Notes: generated from the letters alone by a model not told the origin. A stretch of 64,000 nt of DNA from Luscinia megarhynchos (GCA_034336665.1 CM067566.1:19946330-20010329), one strand, 5' to 3'. Numbered from the stretch's first letter, positions 12,328-25,343 are shown. Program-made: numbers and translations.

Positions 12328-14269
12328 TCCTTTTTTGCTGGAGTATGTGAGCTTTTTAGATTTTTTTCCCCCAGAAAAAAAAAATTAGGTACTGAAATTT
12401 TTTTCCAGTCAAAAATGATTGAAGTAATTATTTTCTCCAGAACTGAATTCTATGTATGAAAAAAATTATTCCTCCTTCATATTTCAGGCAATAATACCAT
12501 ACAGCATACTTTTTTTAATAGCTTGCTTGAATATGCATACTTTTGAGGATTTAAGGCTTTCCAGTCCTTTCTTTTATTTTTTCCATCTTAGAGGGTTTCA
12601 CTAATAATGTGGATTACTCTTTTGAAAATGGCATAATCATTGGTGTTAACTCTATATGGTATAATTACTTTTTTTGTTTTTTTAAAATAATATATGAAAA
12701 AAATGAAGGGTAAATCCCATTATTAGTAATATATCTTTCTTCTCTGGAAAACCATTAGGAAATTTTTTCTCAATTTTTAGTTACATCTGGTAGCTTTATA
12801 GCTTTTTTTCCCCTATTTTATAAAGATTTTTATAGTCAATAGTTGATTATGCTAATAGGGAAGGAAATGATTTGGCTTTGAGTATAATAAATAGCAAAAT
12901 ACTTTGGTCTCTTGTGAGTGTTACCCTCACCTCATGGTGGTAATATATCATGTAGCTTATTAGCCTTGCAGGGATACAGAAATAAAACAGCAGGATATGC
13001 TGCAGGAGAAATATTTATATCACTGCATGGTGGTTTCCTGACTCATAGTAAAATGTCATGCAAACCACTAATATCAAATCGAGACATCTATAAAAAAAAA
13101 TAAGTTTTTTTACCTATCGGTTTGGAGAACTGAAATAATGTACCACAATGGAATGTTGTGTGTAAGGAGGAAGCAAAAAAGGAATAAAAAGGAAAGAAAA
13201 CCAGATCTAAACTCTAAATTGTTTTTCTGGGCTTTTCTTTCAATAGTATGTTTTCCAGATCTCTTTGTTAAGGATGTCTGGTTCAGAACACATTTCTGCA
13301 GCTCAGATTTTTAAAAATTTCTCATCAAACAATGAAACTTACTCTAACATGACTAGTGTTTATTTTCAATATAATACATACTTAAAATCATGTTGGAATA
13401 AGAACAATCTCAAAAGATAGGAAATATTTATTTCATGCTGCATAGCTCTACTGAAGGAAAATACAATAAAAAGTGCTTTAGATACAGATACCCTTTTAAA
13501 AAATATTATATTTGACATTTATTTTTTCATAAAATAGAGGCTGTAGGGACTGCAAGAGGTCTCCCACTCAGCAGTCCCATTCTCTCATAAACTTTATTGT
13601 ATATTTCACATGGTATATTTGTTGAGTTCCAATTTAAAGCCATTACCATCAAAGGAAAGTCAATTTCTACAGCTCTCTTGTAAGATAGACAGGAACAACA
13701 AGTTTGAAGATGAAAATTATCAGTCAGTTCACTCCTTTTTTTCCTTTATGTCTCCAGATTTTTTCCATCCCAGGTCTATGAGATAATCCAAATTTCAAAA
13801 TAAAAAATGTTTTGCTGTTCAAGCCTTCCTGGATCAGCAATCACCAAACCAATGATCTTTCCCTGTATCTATGACATGCAGGAACAAGCCATCCTTTTTT
13901 TTTTCCCTTCTATGTTTTTCTTTTGACAGCTAATATCAAAATTCAATCTTAGAAAATGGTTCAGAAGGTGGTAGATGAAGAGTTACTTGTGCAGTTTTCT
14001 AAGTGATAGCAAAGATAAGTCTATGTGTAACATGTAAATGTAGGTGCATGTATTTAGATATATATTTATATAGAGAGAATGCACATAGTAAAAAGACTGT
14101 TTATATTGAGTAAATTAACAAATTGGAAATATATTTTTTAAAATCTGGACTGTGAGACAGCAGCAATCAACCAATTAGGTGAGCAAGCTACTAACTTGTA
14201 GCTGAGATTACTAGGTGCAGAAGTGAATAATCCTACTTTGGTCTAGAAGTGTTTTAAGGAAAGTGGTAG
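12328..14269. other. AT-rich non-coding stretch, nothing recognised
   Basis: Mostly T- and A-rich unique sequence. A pyrimidine run ending in CCCCCAG, followed by ten A, lies at about 12361-12386 and superficially resembles a splice acceptor, but no open frame with recognisable similarity follows. I see no repeat family here. Confidence 0.6.
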
Positions 14270-14730
14270 TGTTGTGGTTGCCAGTTTCTAAAATCAAGCA
14301 ATTTAAAGGAGATTATTAGCAGAACTAAGCAGGTTTATTAACTCAGAAAAGCACATGACTTAACTGAAAGATAATAATTGCACCTGGCTTCTAGCCACTA
14401 AAGAGTTTGAGTTGGGTTGTTTTCCCAGCTGGAACATTTACCTGACCACAGAACCAACAATAACAGGTGGGGCTGAGCCAAAACCTGTGCTGTGGGGAGC
14501 CCGGGTTCAACCTTACAACATAGCTACAGCCATCATTCCTTTATGTTCTTTTCCCTTGGTTTCAATACCAGCTTTTGTAATTCATTCCCTCTGTACCTCT
14601 ACCCAGATCACTGGGCTTGCAGGAGAATATTGTTGTTCTTGTTTATAGCAAGTGTTGAGTGCCATCAGCCGCAGCTGTCGCAGTGAGTCATTGGTAATTA
14701 ACCTGAAACTCCCTGGAGGGTTCCAGCATC
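14270..14730 (-). mobile_element. Possible old LTR (retrovirus-like), minus orientation
   Basis: Read on the minus strand, the segment ends GGCAACCACAACA, close to the AACCACAACA-type terminus of avian ERVL LTRs and with the CA that closes an LTR. About 50-65 bp upstream of this end, on the same strand, is AATAAA within 'gagttaataaacctg', the spacing of an LTR polyadenylation signal to its U5 end. The block is also more GC-rich and less A/T-monotonous than its flanks. I cannot fix the other boundary or find a convincing target-site duplication, and no internal retroviral coding sequence is visible. It could be a solo LTR or an unrelated old repeat. Confidence 0.4.
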
Positions 14731-15174
14731 TACCACTAGGATAACAATTTTGCTGGCTTGCACTTTTGTGTTTCCTCCCTTACTGAAAAAGGTGAAAAGT
14801 GATAGTGGCAAGTCAGACAGCATAAGACCCCTAAATATCATGCACGTTTGGTATCAAAATAATGGTCATATTTAACACATATATAATACATAAGCAGGAA
14901 CAGTGCCATACTCAGCCAGGTCTTTCTGAAAATAGTATTATTAATAACTTTACTTTTAATAAACTTAGTATAGGAAGCACTCAAATTAAAAGGCATTGAA
15001 AAGAAGTAGCAAAAACCAGGCCAGTGACATGGGAGCTAAAATTTATAGGACCTCAGGAACAAAAGGAATAAGAACTTGCATATTTTTCTCTTCAGGCAGC
15101 CATCAAGAGTAGACTTCCAAGCTCAGAGCTTTGTGGTTTATGAAGGTAACCCTAAACAAATAAATTAACTAGGG

Positions 15175-15260
15175 AAAACAAAACAAACAAACAAAGAAAC
15201 AAACAATATAAACAAAACCAAAGCAACAACAAAAAACCCAACCAAAGAAACCCAGAAACA
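15175..15260 (+). repeat. (AAAC)n-rich low-complexity block
   Basis: The plus strand is almost only A and C here, with AAAC units repeated and interrupted by AAAG and AATAT. It faces the inverted (GTTT)n block at 15431-15502. Confidence 0.9.
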
Positions 15261-15430
15261 CCATACATGATCTAAGTGAGCTCCCCAGAACTAGTCAATA
15301 AAAAACTCTGGGCACATCTACAGTGCTTTAATTTTTATGGCTACATTTGTAGGGTAAAGTGGATGACAAAGGCATTGAGTTTTTTCTTTATTGTAAGTAC
15401 ATTTTCGGTGGGTTTTGGTGGCTTGGGGTT

Positions 15431-15502
15431 ATTTTTTTTGTTTGGTTTGGTTGGTTGGTTTGTTTGTTTGTTTGTCTGTTTGTTTGTTTGTTTGTTTGTT
15501 TT
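15431..15502 (+). repeat. (GTTT)n microsatellite with GGTT variants
   Basis: The block starts with eight T and runs through TTTGG and TTGG units into about ten near-perfect GTTT repeats with one CTGT interruption. It lies within a 108-codon frame at 15276-15602 whose product would be a repeated Cys-Leu-Phe-Val run. That frame is a by-product of the repeat and not a gene. Confidence 0.92.
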
Positions 15503-16025
15503 AATAAGACTATCTTATTTTGAAGTTTCCTCAAGCTTTCTTTCTTCTTTTATGGGAGGCAGTAGGTTTGGGGGAAGTATCTTTCTGCACCTGAATGTGT
15601 GACACAATGAAGAAAGGAATAAAAAATTCATTAACTTGGAGGAAATAGCATACAAAAGAAATGTAATTCTTTGAGGTAGGTTTCTTGCACAGGTGGGAAC
15701 CCTGATTTCTGAAGTACAGCACATTCAATAGCTCCTAATTTTAGTATGCAAGATTTGATGAGGTTGTTGAAGGAATCAAAAAATTCCACACAAAAAGCAT
15801 GAGTTTTTTCTTTAAGATCCTCAAATGAGAAGCTTCAGTAACTCAGTGCATTGCATTCATAAAAAATAACTGTCAGGATAACTTGGAGTTTCATTTTTCC
15901 TAAAATAAAGTTCAGATGTTCATCTAAACGCTTAAAAATGTTTAATAAGAACTCATTCTGGACAACCAAGACTGACAAAATACTGACACTTTTAAAGTCA
16001 GAGGAGTTTTCTTGTTGAATAAACA

Positions 16026-16306
16026 AGGGTGTGTAGTGACAGGAGAAAGGATAATGGTTTTAAATTGAAACAGTAAGTTTAGATCAAATACTAGAAGAAA
16101 ACCTGTTTTCTGCAAGGATGATGAGGCACTGGCACAGGCTGCCCAGAGACTTTTTGGATGCCCCATCCCTGGAAGTGCTCATAGCCAGGCTGGATGGAGC
16201 TCTGAGCAGCTGAGCATAGTGAAAGGTGCCTCTGCCATGGAAGAGGTGCTGGAGCTAGATGCTTTTCAAGAGTCCTTCAAACCTAAGCTATTCTAAGATT
16301 CTATGA
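16026..16306 (+). mobile_element. CR1 retrotransposon, 3' end fragment
   Basis: This is the terminal portion of a CR1 LINE in plus orientation. It has the conserved order of avian CR1 3' ends: 'gatgaggcactggcacagg', 'gctgcccagaga', 'gatgccccatccctggaag', 'ggctggatggagctctgag', then a GAGCTAGATG/CTTTCAAG block. It closes with TTCTAAGATTCTATGA, the tail hairpin and octamer type used by CR1 reverse transcriptase. The copy is 5'-truncated, as most CR1 copies are, and diverged. I found no clear target-site duplication. Confidence 0.9.
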
Positions 16307-19300
16307 GGGACTTAGATTTCTTAAAATTCTGTGGCATACTGAAGGACTTCTCATAAAAGACAATAATTTCTGAGATTATTCTCCAATGAAAAGAATAATG
16401 TACAGAAGTGTTTCAGAAGGTATTGAAAACCCTGTGTTGAAAACTGTTGATTACATCTGAAATGGAAGGGAATTTGATTTTCCTGGATTCTTTGAGGATA
16501 GCTCTGTAAAACACCTCTCAAAGTAGGAAGTGAAATAACAGTTCTATTACATAATCTACTTTTAAGTTTCTTTTTTACTTTATCAATTTTAGCTCATCTT
16601 TAATCTGTGTTACAAGAGGGGTGAACACAGGGAGGATGGTTTTATATGTTTAAAAGATTTACATTTCCCTTCAAACAGCATATTTGAACTTTTTTAGTCA
16701 GTCAGACTCTTTGAGTAGAAAATTAAGGACTTTTTTTTCTATGAAAATGTCTGAAAAGACTTAATAACTTAAAGAACAGTAGAGAAACATCCCAGTCAGT
16801 GTTTCAAATCTTTGTATTCAGATCAAACAGCATATGCAGTGTTCTTCTTTTAGATGACAACATTTACCACAAGTCATCTCATTTGGTATCAGAGTAGTTT
16901 AGGGCAATGAATCCTGGTATATGCTGATTTTTGAAATTTTTCTCAGTATGGATACATATGCACCTATATAATTCAAGTAATACTTCAAAATATGTGCCTG
17001 TATGTTGTTTAAACTGAAAGCTCAAGTATCAGAGTTTGAAAAACAATGGCTTAAATTAATCCTAGATAAAAATCCAAGTGAAAATGTACTATTTATATTT
17101 TTTATCATTTTGTGGAATAATATTTCCATGGCAACAGTTTAACAAATTAACTTTTTACTTAATTACTTGTATCATATCATTGAAAGAAAATGCTTTCTTG
17201 AAACTGCCCATGAAAGGACAATTGCACTGGTGGTTATGATACTTGAAGAACAGAACTACCAATGTGGAGTAGATGACAGCAAAGGTGCTGCAGGTCCCTT
17301 TAGTAACTCCCAGTAGTAAGGATATGACCACAATGATACACAAATTGCTTACAGTACTTTTCAAAAGGGCAGCTACTCTTTACTGTGGAATACAAATTTA
17401 GGTATCTACACCCAATTTTTATGAATGGCAAGCTATGAACACCTTTTATTCTTTCCTTATATTAAACTATGAGGAGTATAACTAAAAATAAATCCTAATA
17501 TTGCTCTGAAATACAAAATGGTTATGATGTTTCAAGAAAATTTCATATTAGCAGCTTGTTTTCTATTTACAGAAATTAGTCTCAGACATAAATTTGTCTT
17601 TCTTGGGTTCTCAAGCTGACCAAATCTACTTAATTTGTTTTTGTGCAAGTTTCTGTATTTGTGTGATCACTTGATTTTTATCTTATAAATTTCTGGTCTC
17701 AATGGTAAGTTTAGCACTTGACATCCCTGTTGAAAAATATTAAATATCTTAATAGACAAGAATTCTGAAAATTGCAAGACATAGTACTGCAACATTTTTT
17801 GTTATTATTCAGATAGAAAATTCTTTCTTATGTTGAAGAAACAGACACTTATGTTACTGCTGTTTCACCTGTAACTTGAACTGTTCAGGTCTACTCATGG
17901 CATAAACAAGATTCTATTTTCATGGAAAAAAAAATAAAAGGAAGATAAACCTGTGCTGACATTTTCCATGATTAGAAATTATTTCCACTGTTTCCAGGAG
18001 AAACCTCTTCACCGAAGTTTTTAACATACTCCATTACCTATTTAATATATACAGCTACTATAACTTAAATTTTAACCAAAATATGACTGTGCAAACAGTG
18101 GAGATTTCAATTTAGTTTCATTACTTTTAGGTGGCTTTAAACAGACAGCTTCTCTCTTTCCCCAACTTTTGATGTAACCATATCAGATGGATGAGATGCA
18201 GAGTGATACACCATTTCTCTGGACTTCATGCCTGTACTGAGTCAGTCAAGACTAAGTTTCTAAGTGCAGAATACCATGCCAGATGTTGACTAAGCTGCTG
18301 TTGTGAGGCTAAAAGTCATTTGAGATGTCATATTATCAGTAAATGTAACCAATTTTTATTTTCTTTCGAAGAGAGACGTGAAGATAGACTTTTTTTTTCC
18401 CCTGCTTTTGTCGCCAATTATTGAAATGTCCTATTCTTTATATTATTAATGTGATTTTCTGAACTAGTGATGAATAAAAAAGGTAATTGTTTCCATGGTG
18501 TTTCTAGGTTACATATTGCTGTTGTTTGGGTGGGTTTTTTTCCTTATTTTCCCTGTAGTGTGTGATAAATTGAGAAGAAATTTATTTTATGCAAGCATGC
18601 TTGTACTAGTGTAACCCCTGTTCTAATAATTTTACAAAACTTGTCAGATATGAATACAGGGATGAGAAAGTGTTTGGTTTTTGTTTTGTTTTTTCTGATT
18701 TTTATCCTGGAAGAAAATTATTTCAGTGTGACTCCAGGCAGCTCTAACTTAGATGACCCACACTCAGCAGATTGTTGAAGGTCTCATTGCCCTTGGTGAC
18801 GAAAAGCCAACTAAATTTACATTGGTTAAGCTTTATGGGAAACTTGCACATGATGTATCTAACATTTATGTCTTTTTTCAAAAAGATATATGCATGTCTT
18901 ATCTTTCTACCTAATTATTTCTTCAGCAAATGCTATTATTTTGGTTACTGAATGGAAAATTAGATTTTTTACTGAATGCTTGAGTTTGCTTGCATATTAT
19001 GGCAAGCTACTGACTGAGTAACTGGTTATACTCTGCATTTCTCCTGTCTTTCTCCCAACTCACTTTTTAAACTTTACTATTCAAAATTTTGGAACAGATC
19101 ATTGTTGGTATGCAATATTCCTTCAGTGAGTGTCCTTTATCAGGATACCCAGTTTCATTGTTTCCAAATCTGTAAGTGTAGAAACAACATACAAACTGAA
19201 ATGTTACCATAGATAATTTCAAATAGTTATTTAGGTTTACTTTTCCTGTCCTAAAGAAAAAAAACGAAACCAAATCTCCAAAAATCTCAAATAATTCCAA

Positions 19301-22300
19301 CAGCCCCACAAATATGTTTTTGGAGCATAAAGATGTCACTATTGAAGGCATCATTTTAGGAAATTGTTCAACTTCTCCAAGTCAATTTTATTCTTTCTTA
19401 ACATTTATGTGATATTTCATGTGTGTGACTAGACACATATATATTTTGTCAAGTCATCAAATGTGTATTAGAGAACAATTTTTTATGCTGCATGAACACA
19501 CGGTGATCTAAAATGCACATGCTTTACATTTCTCCCACTCACATAATTTTGTCTGACAAGATTGTCAGAGCAAGATGCAATGTTTTTTTCTACTTTTATT
19601 TTCCTGAACTATATTTAATCCTTCAAAGCATGATGCAAGTTTACTATTCAATTCTTTGCCCAATGTATAGTAAGAAGTCTTAAGCTGCACTTCCTAAAAG
19701 AGGAAGTATCATAATATTTCTGTGCTTTAACAGAAGTATATATAATAATGTAAAGACTCTATATTTGGGATGGAGGCAAGCACTTTGTTTCTGCATCGAT
19801 TAAAACTTCCTTGCTGCTTAAAATAAGGAAAGGAATTTTCCAAGATGCTGTCTAAGCATCATTCTTGCTTTGGAGTTTTTGCAGTTAATAATATGAGTAG
19901 GCAACAACTTCTCAGTTGTACACAAAATTCTCAGATTTTGTTAACACCCATAACATAATGAGGGGGAGAATTACAGTGCAGAATTTACTAACTCTTTTTC
20001 TAATCCTTCAGACTATTATACAGATGATATAAAAATTTATTTAAGATTATTTTCATCTTACAGTTATGCTCAGTAAAATAAATTGTCTCCACTAAGTTGC
20101 TATAAAACTGGCAGGAAGAAACCTTTCTATGTTAGCACCAACATCTGCATATCTTTATTTAGGAACTTTATTATTCTAGCAATTAGAAGTAGAATACTTT
20201 TTCACTTTATGAAGCATGTAGTTATTTTGATGATGATTCAACTATGTTTTAAATTATCTTGTTTAAAACATAACAAACTCCAGTAGTTTATTTGAAGATG
20301 TATTCCAGAGGTTTTGGTTTGCAGCATGTGGTCCTAGTGTGGAAAATCATTGCAATGCTGTACAAGCTTAAAGCTTCTAAGATTTACAGACTGGGTTGGT
20401 AGTAGCCATAAGACTTCAAAATGAGATTTTTCAATTTAATGTGATGCAAACTGAAAAAAAGAAAAGCCTTTATCTGGGAAGCAGTTTCAAGTTCTACTTT
20501 AAATGCTTTCCTGTGTAGCCAGTGTTAGAGACATATTAGTTGATGCCCAGAGAGGAAAAAGAGCTTCAAAGTAGTCTTTTCTGCTAATCTTTATTGAATG
20601 AGTGTAATATATTAGAATAGCATGTATAATTCAGAGGAAGCCTATTCTCCTTAAGATGAATGCTAGGAAAATGCAAGATAAACATCTGTAAATTCCTTGA
20701 AAAATATCACTTAACAGTGTATTTTTCTATAGAAGATAAAAAAATAGCACGAATTTCCCTTTAGGTTTATTGACATTAAATCTAATCTCAAATGGAGAAA
20801 TAGATTAAATTACTTCTTTGCTTATGGAAGCAAATCAATGATGGATCCTTGCATTGCATCTCCTTGTTTCTATGTATGTGCCATTTAATTCACCTGTAAT
20901 AAATATGTTGCTAATTATGATAAATCCAATTGCAGGATATAAGTTCCAATGATGATGAAAACACACCTGTGACTTTCATGGACACAGATTCGTTCTAAAA
21001 TCTTTTTTGGTTGGGACATCTTTTATCTTAAACCTCTTTCCTCTCATCTTCTCACCATGAAGCACCATGAAAAACCTGTCTTGAATATATTTATGATAAG
21101 AGATGCTTTTTACTATGATGTGAGAGCAAGGACTTCCTAAAAATTATGATCAAATATCATAGTATAGAGGCATTTTTGAAATAGTTGTATTTGAAAAGAA
21201 AAAGGGTAGAGTCATATAATTTGAAAGAACTTATTAATCAAGTAAGTCAAGGAACTGTATTATGTTTTTAAAAGGGTGTTTAAAAAGATTATATGAAAGT
21301 GGCAAGGTGTACAAGACAATGTTTAGAAAATTCATGAGATCCTTTTAACTTTTTGAGACTATGGTAAAAGTGGCTTATTTTAATATTTTGAAAATAATCA
21401 TATTTTCATATGAAAGATTCACGTATGAAGGATTTTTTTCTTGTTTTCAGTTTGTTGGGGTTCTTTTGGTTGGTTGGTTGAAGTTTTTCTCTTCTGCTTT
21501 CTGGAAATCTGATAAATGTTTTCCATCTCACAAAATGCTTAATTTCAAATATACTAGTAATATATTAGAGAGGCTTGAAGGGGTGATAAGTATATTTAAA
21601 AATGGATCATTTAAGAAACTCATAGGAATTGGAGGGACGACAACAAGTCCAATTCATAATTGTCATCATATTACATTTAGACTTTTTATTAATTTTAGCA
21701 ATAGGTAAGATTTAAATATATATATAATATTTTCCTGGAGCCAGACATGCCTGAGAAATCAGGGTAAAATTTACATTATGTAATTATTTTTAAATGCCCT
21801 TGGAACTGAAAAAAAAATACAATACTTTTTTGCTAGCAAACATTAGCTTGTTGTGTGGAAAAAGACATATAGACTCCCAGAATTTGAGAACAGTATTAGA
21901 TCTACAGTAAAACATTGAGTGAAAAATTTGCTAGTGATACAAATTCAGTCCAGTAACATTTAAATTCTACAGCTTTGTTATAGTTATGCTTCTTTTTTTA
22001 AATTAAGAATTTTATATATAAAAACTTGGTGCTTGTCAATCAGCAGTGTAAAGATCATCCTGCCCATTTATTTGTCATCTGAATTGTCTTTGTTTAAGAC
22101 TGAAGTAGAGATGAGTGTTTCTGTTTTTTCCATAACAACACAGAGCTTGACCATCATACAAAACTTTTAATGTCTGAATTATTCTCTATAGGAACCTGCC
22201 TTTATCAGTTCACAACAGATGACCAAATAATTATTTAATCCCATTTATGGGTGCTAGATAGCCCAAATTGAGCTTATGCTTCCTTGTTCCCTTTAAAAAA

Positions 22301-23278
22301 GTCAAAATTATACACAGAGATTATACATCTATAAAACAGAATTCAAAAATTTCAGAAGTCTTTGATTGTTATTCTTGTTCATTGAATAAGTTCACAATGG
22401 AACTTTGTGGAGAGCATTTGTGAAATCCATCTTCATGCTCAAGGTGTGATCAGCTGGGAATTCAGACTGAGTCCTGATCTGGACTGTGTTCAACTGGATC
22501 TTGAAAATCTTTTAGGACAGATTCCAGAACCTCACTGGGATACTTGCTCCAATGTTGATATCTTCCTATGTTATTTTTCCTTTTGTGTAGCCAGAACTTT
22601 CTCTGTCTCATTATATCAGCACCACCTCTTGTCCTCTTGCAGTGCATTTCAGTGAAAAGCCTTACACTTCTCAGTAACCTTAAGATCTCCAGCAAACTAA
22701 CTTATGTTTTTAGTAGCAGCACTTCATTTAGTTATTTATTATTTGCAAGCAAAGGTTTTTTTCTGAAGTTCAGGAGAGGAAAAAGTACTTGGTTTATGGA
22801 CTAAACCATCCTTGACTTCTTCAGTCAAATAACTTGCTGATTTTTGTTAATGTGGATTGAAGCTGGGATGAGAGGTTTCTCTCCTGTCTATTCATAGCTT
22901 CTTGTGGACTGTTAAAGTATCATCTGTAGCATATTAAGCAGCAGGTGGTCAATAGGTTATGCACTGAAACACGTCATCAGGTTGCTCCAGTGCAGATTAT
23001 TTCTGGTCATCAGAGAGAACACAGATTTCAGAGTTGCTTTTCAAAAACCCACGCACAGTTAATGAACCATGTTTCAGTTTTCATGGCCTTCACTGCATTA
23101 ATACCAGGTAATGGGTTGCAGAAAATTGCAATCAGGTTATCTGTTTAGCCAAACCTCATCCTCATTCAATCTAGTCCATGTTGGTTTACCAGTAAGGTCA
23201 GATGGACAATTTCTGAAATGTCCTTGTTATATCAGCATCCATTTGGGTAATTTTTTTCTAATTATATTCTGCTGTTCC
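16307..23278. other. AT-rich non-coding stretch, no gene recognised
   Basis: Unique-looking AT-rich DNA. It contains the longest open frame of the window, 115 codons at 21361-21708 on the plus strand. That frame includes a GT-rich stretch (GGGGTTCTTTTGGTTGGTTGG) that would read as Val-Gly-Val-Leu-Leu-Val-Gly-Trp, and it resembles no protein family I know. I see no transposon with identifiable ends. Short AT dinucleotide runs occur near 21716-21730. Confidence 0.6.
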
Positions 23279-23370
23279 TGTTTTGGGTTGGTTTTGTTTT
23301 TGATTGGTTGTTTTTGGTTTTTGGTGGTTTTTTTGTTGTTTTTTTTTTCTTTGTTTGCTATTTTTGGTAT
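23279..23370 (+). repeat. G/T-only low-complexity tract
   Basis: The plus strand is almost purely G and T, with GGTTGG and TTTTTGG units leading into a T run. It shows the same strand-asymmetric composition as the tracts at 36059 and 47717. Confidence 0.85.
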
Positions 23371-23741
23371 TTTAAAAAAATATTAATAAACTTCACCTTC
23401 TCATATGAAGGAGATATTTGAGTATGAATGTAGTAGTGGTGATAAATTATTGTAATCTGATATAATAAACATGAGACAAGATCAAATTTTATTAGTGTGT
23501 TATTCTAGTTTTCCTCTTGAGCCCATTAAATTAAATATTATTATTTAAGATTTCTAGAAAAAACATTTCGTTATAGATTCTACAAATTGATAACTAGTTA
23601 CCATGACATAGATAGCTATTGGTCTACCACTTTTTCCTCTTCATAGAAAAAAAAAAAAAAAAAGAAGGTAATTTCTTCTTTAGTTAAATCTTAGCACTTC
23701 ATTTTGCATCTAGAGATATCAGAAGTCACTTTGAAATGTTG

Positions 23742-23876
23742 TTCAAGGTATGTGGACGATGCTTTCAGGTGTGTGGTGCGACTCTTGGGACTGTCCTGTG
23801 CAGAGCCAGTAGTTGGGTCAATGGTCTTTGTGGGCTCTTTCCAACTCAGGATATTCTCAACTCTATGGTTTTCTGA
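23742..23876 (+). mobile_element. CR1 retrotransposon, 3' end fragment
   Basis: Plus-orientation CR1 terminus of the subtype reading 'cgactcttgggactgtcct' - 'gtgcagagccagtagttgg' - 'gtcaatggtctttgtgggc' - 'tctttccaactcaggatat' - TTCTCAACTCTATGGTTTTCTGA. The last part is a mutated form of the terminal ATTCTATGATTCTATGA. The wording differs from the copies at 16026, 38401 and 44657 ('GATGATCTTTAAGGTCCC' type), so at least two CR1 lineages are represented. Confidence 0.85.
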
Positions 23877-25238
23877 ATGAAGATTTTCAGATCATATACA
23901 TTAGAAGATAAGCCTTTCAGGACCCTGTAATTTTGACCCGTTTTATCTGGTTAAAGTCACTGAGTTGGATGTTTTGTGTAACATGAGTCAGTGTGTTAAT
24001 AAAAATTCAGCCATCTCCTGTTTCGTCTTTCTGATGAGTTGCCAGTTAAAAGGCTTGAAATTAGGTGTGGCAGATGCAAAATAAGTTCTTATCATTAAAT
24101 TGAGAAAGAAAATTAACTGCCAAGATTTTTGTGCTTACAGATAAAAAGAAGTAGAATATTCTTGTGTAAGAAGAGATAGAGGCCTCATATGAACATTTGT
24201 AATTGTAGAGCAAGGAACATCTCCTGCTTGAGGGCTATTTTGTTAACCCAGTAGGCATTTCTAGAATTATTTTATGATAAATAGCTATATCTAGCAACCA
24301 CTGCTAAGATTTTTCAAAGATATGTAGTTGTTTATCTCCTTTCTTTAAGTACTCATCTATCATTTAAGTGTCACTGATAGCCTCAAAACAACTCAGCTGA
24401 ATCTAATCTTTCAAGCATTTACACTCTCATTGGTGGATATATGCAAAGTCATTATACTGTTGCTGCCTTCCAACCCCCTTAAGCTCTGGTGTTAGACAAA
24501 ATCCCAAAACTGCAAAGAAGGATTCCCAGAATAAGAGTTTTCCTTCCTTTTCTTTCCCCTGATTCATTTAGTTTGCTTTAAGATCTTCTAAGCCATCTGT
24601 ATGGATTTCTTATATGCCAGCGTAGATCAATGACAAAAGAATTTAGCTGTGAAGACAAACTGGGGTTCAAGTGATTTTATTTTTTGCAGAGTCATGAAAT
24701 TCTGACTCCTACAAACTCCAGAAGTGCCTAAACCACCAAGTGCCAACAAGTGACTGTCTTGGGTAAAGCTGCTGGGCTGAGATACAAGGTTCCCCATCTT
24801 TAACAGCTGTAATCACAGGCAAATCACAGTTTCTCTTCCCAGGGCTGAGTCAGAATTATGTGCTCAAAAATGGTGAGATGAAGTAAAGAGAATTTCCAGA
24901 GACCACAGGTTCTGCTCACTCAGCTGAGAGTCTAGCACAAGGACACTGATTTATGCTTTCTCAATCTTGTCTTTTATCTTTACTCCAAAGGATTTGTATT
25001 TTTAGCATAGCACAACAGCATCCAGTGTACAGTGCTTTGCAGTTTCCTCAGATTAGTTTGTAACTTCATGGTTAGCACAACCTTCTGTGGTTGTGACAGA
25101 TCTTTACAAAACTAAAATATTAAATACTTGTGGGCAGGCTTTTACCTTCATAAAGAGGGTCAATGGGAGTTTTCCCTTTAATATGTTTCCTTTAATCTAT
25201 TAATATTTTAATTCCTGAAAAATACTTTCTTTACACCA
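23877..25238. other. Non-coding stretch, nothing recognised
   Basis: Mixed-composition unique sequence without an open frame of note. The part at 24690-24960 is slightly more GC-rich, but I could not match it to a repeat family. Confidence 0.55.
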
Positions 25239-25343
25239 CTTATGAAAGGATTTCCTTATCATAAAATCATAGAATGATTTTGGTTGGAAGGGATTTTAGA
25301 GGTCATCTAATAAATCCTCCTTATGAAAGGATTTCCATCATAA
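25239..25343. repeat. Direct repeat pair flanking a short CR1 insertion
   Basis: CTTATGAAAGGATTTCC occurs at 25239-25255 and again, identical, at 25320-25336. After a two-base difference (TT present only in the left copy) both continue with ATCATAA, at 25258-25264 and 25337-25343. The repeats are 26 and 24 bp long and bracket the CR1 fragment exactly, as expected for a target-site duplication made during insertion. Confidence 0.85.
25265..25319 (-). mobile_element. Very short (55-bp) CR1 3' end insertion
   Basis: Read on the minus strand, this is the last 55 bases of a CR1 element: a GACCTCTAAAATCCCTTCCAACC-like block, then AAAATCATTCTATGATT, the CR1 tail. It sits precisely between direct repeats of 26 and 24 bp, so the whole piece looks like one severely 5'-truncated insertion and not the remnant of a longer copy. 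Confidence 0.85.

Noticed and set aside
12360..12386. Splice acceptor (pyrimidine run ending CCCCCAG)
   Set aside because: It is followed by ten A and no plausible exon. T-rich runs before AG are common in this DNA.
14500..14525. tRNA-like B box (GGGTTCAACC)
   Set aside because: No A box, cloverleaf or Pol III terminator at the right spacing.
15276..15602. 108-codon frame with a membrane-like hydrophobic run
   Set aside because: The hydrophobic Cys-Leu-Phe-Val run is the translation of the (GTTT)n microsatellite.
21361..21708. Longest open frame, 115 codons, plus strand
   Set aside because: It includes a GT-rich low-complexity stretch, has no family similarity, and is within the length expected by chance in six frames of 64 kb of AT-rich DNA.
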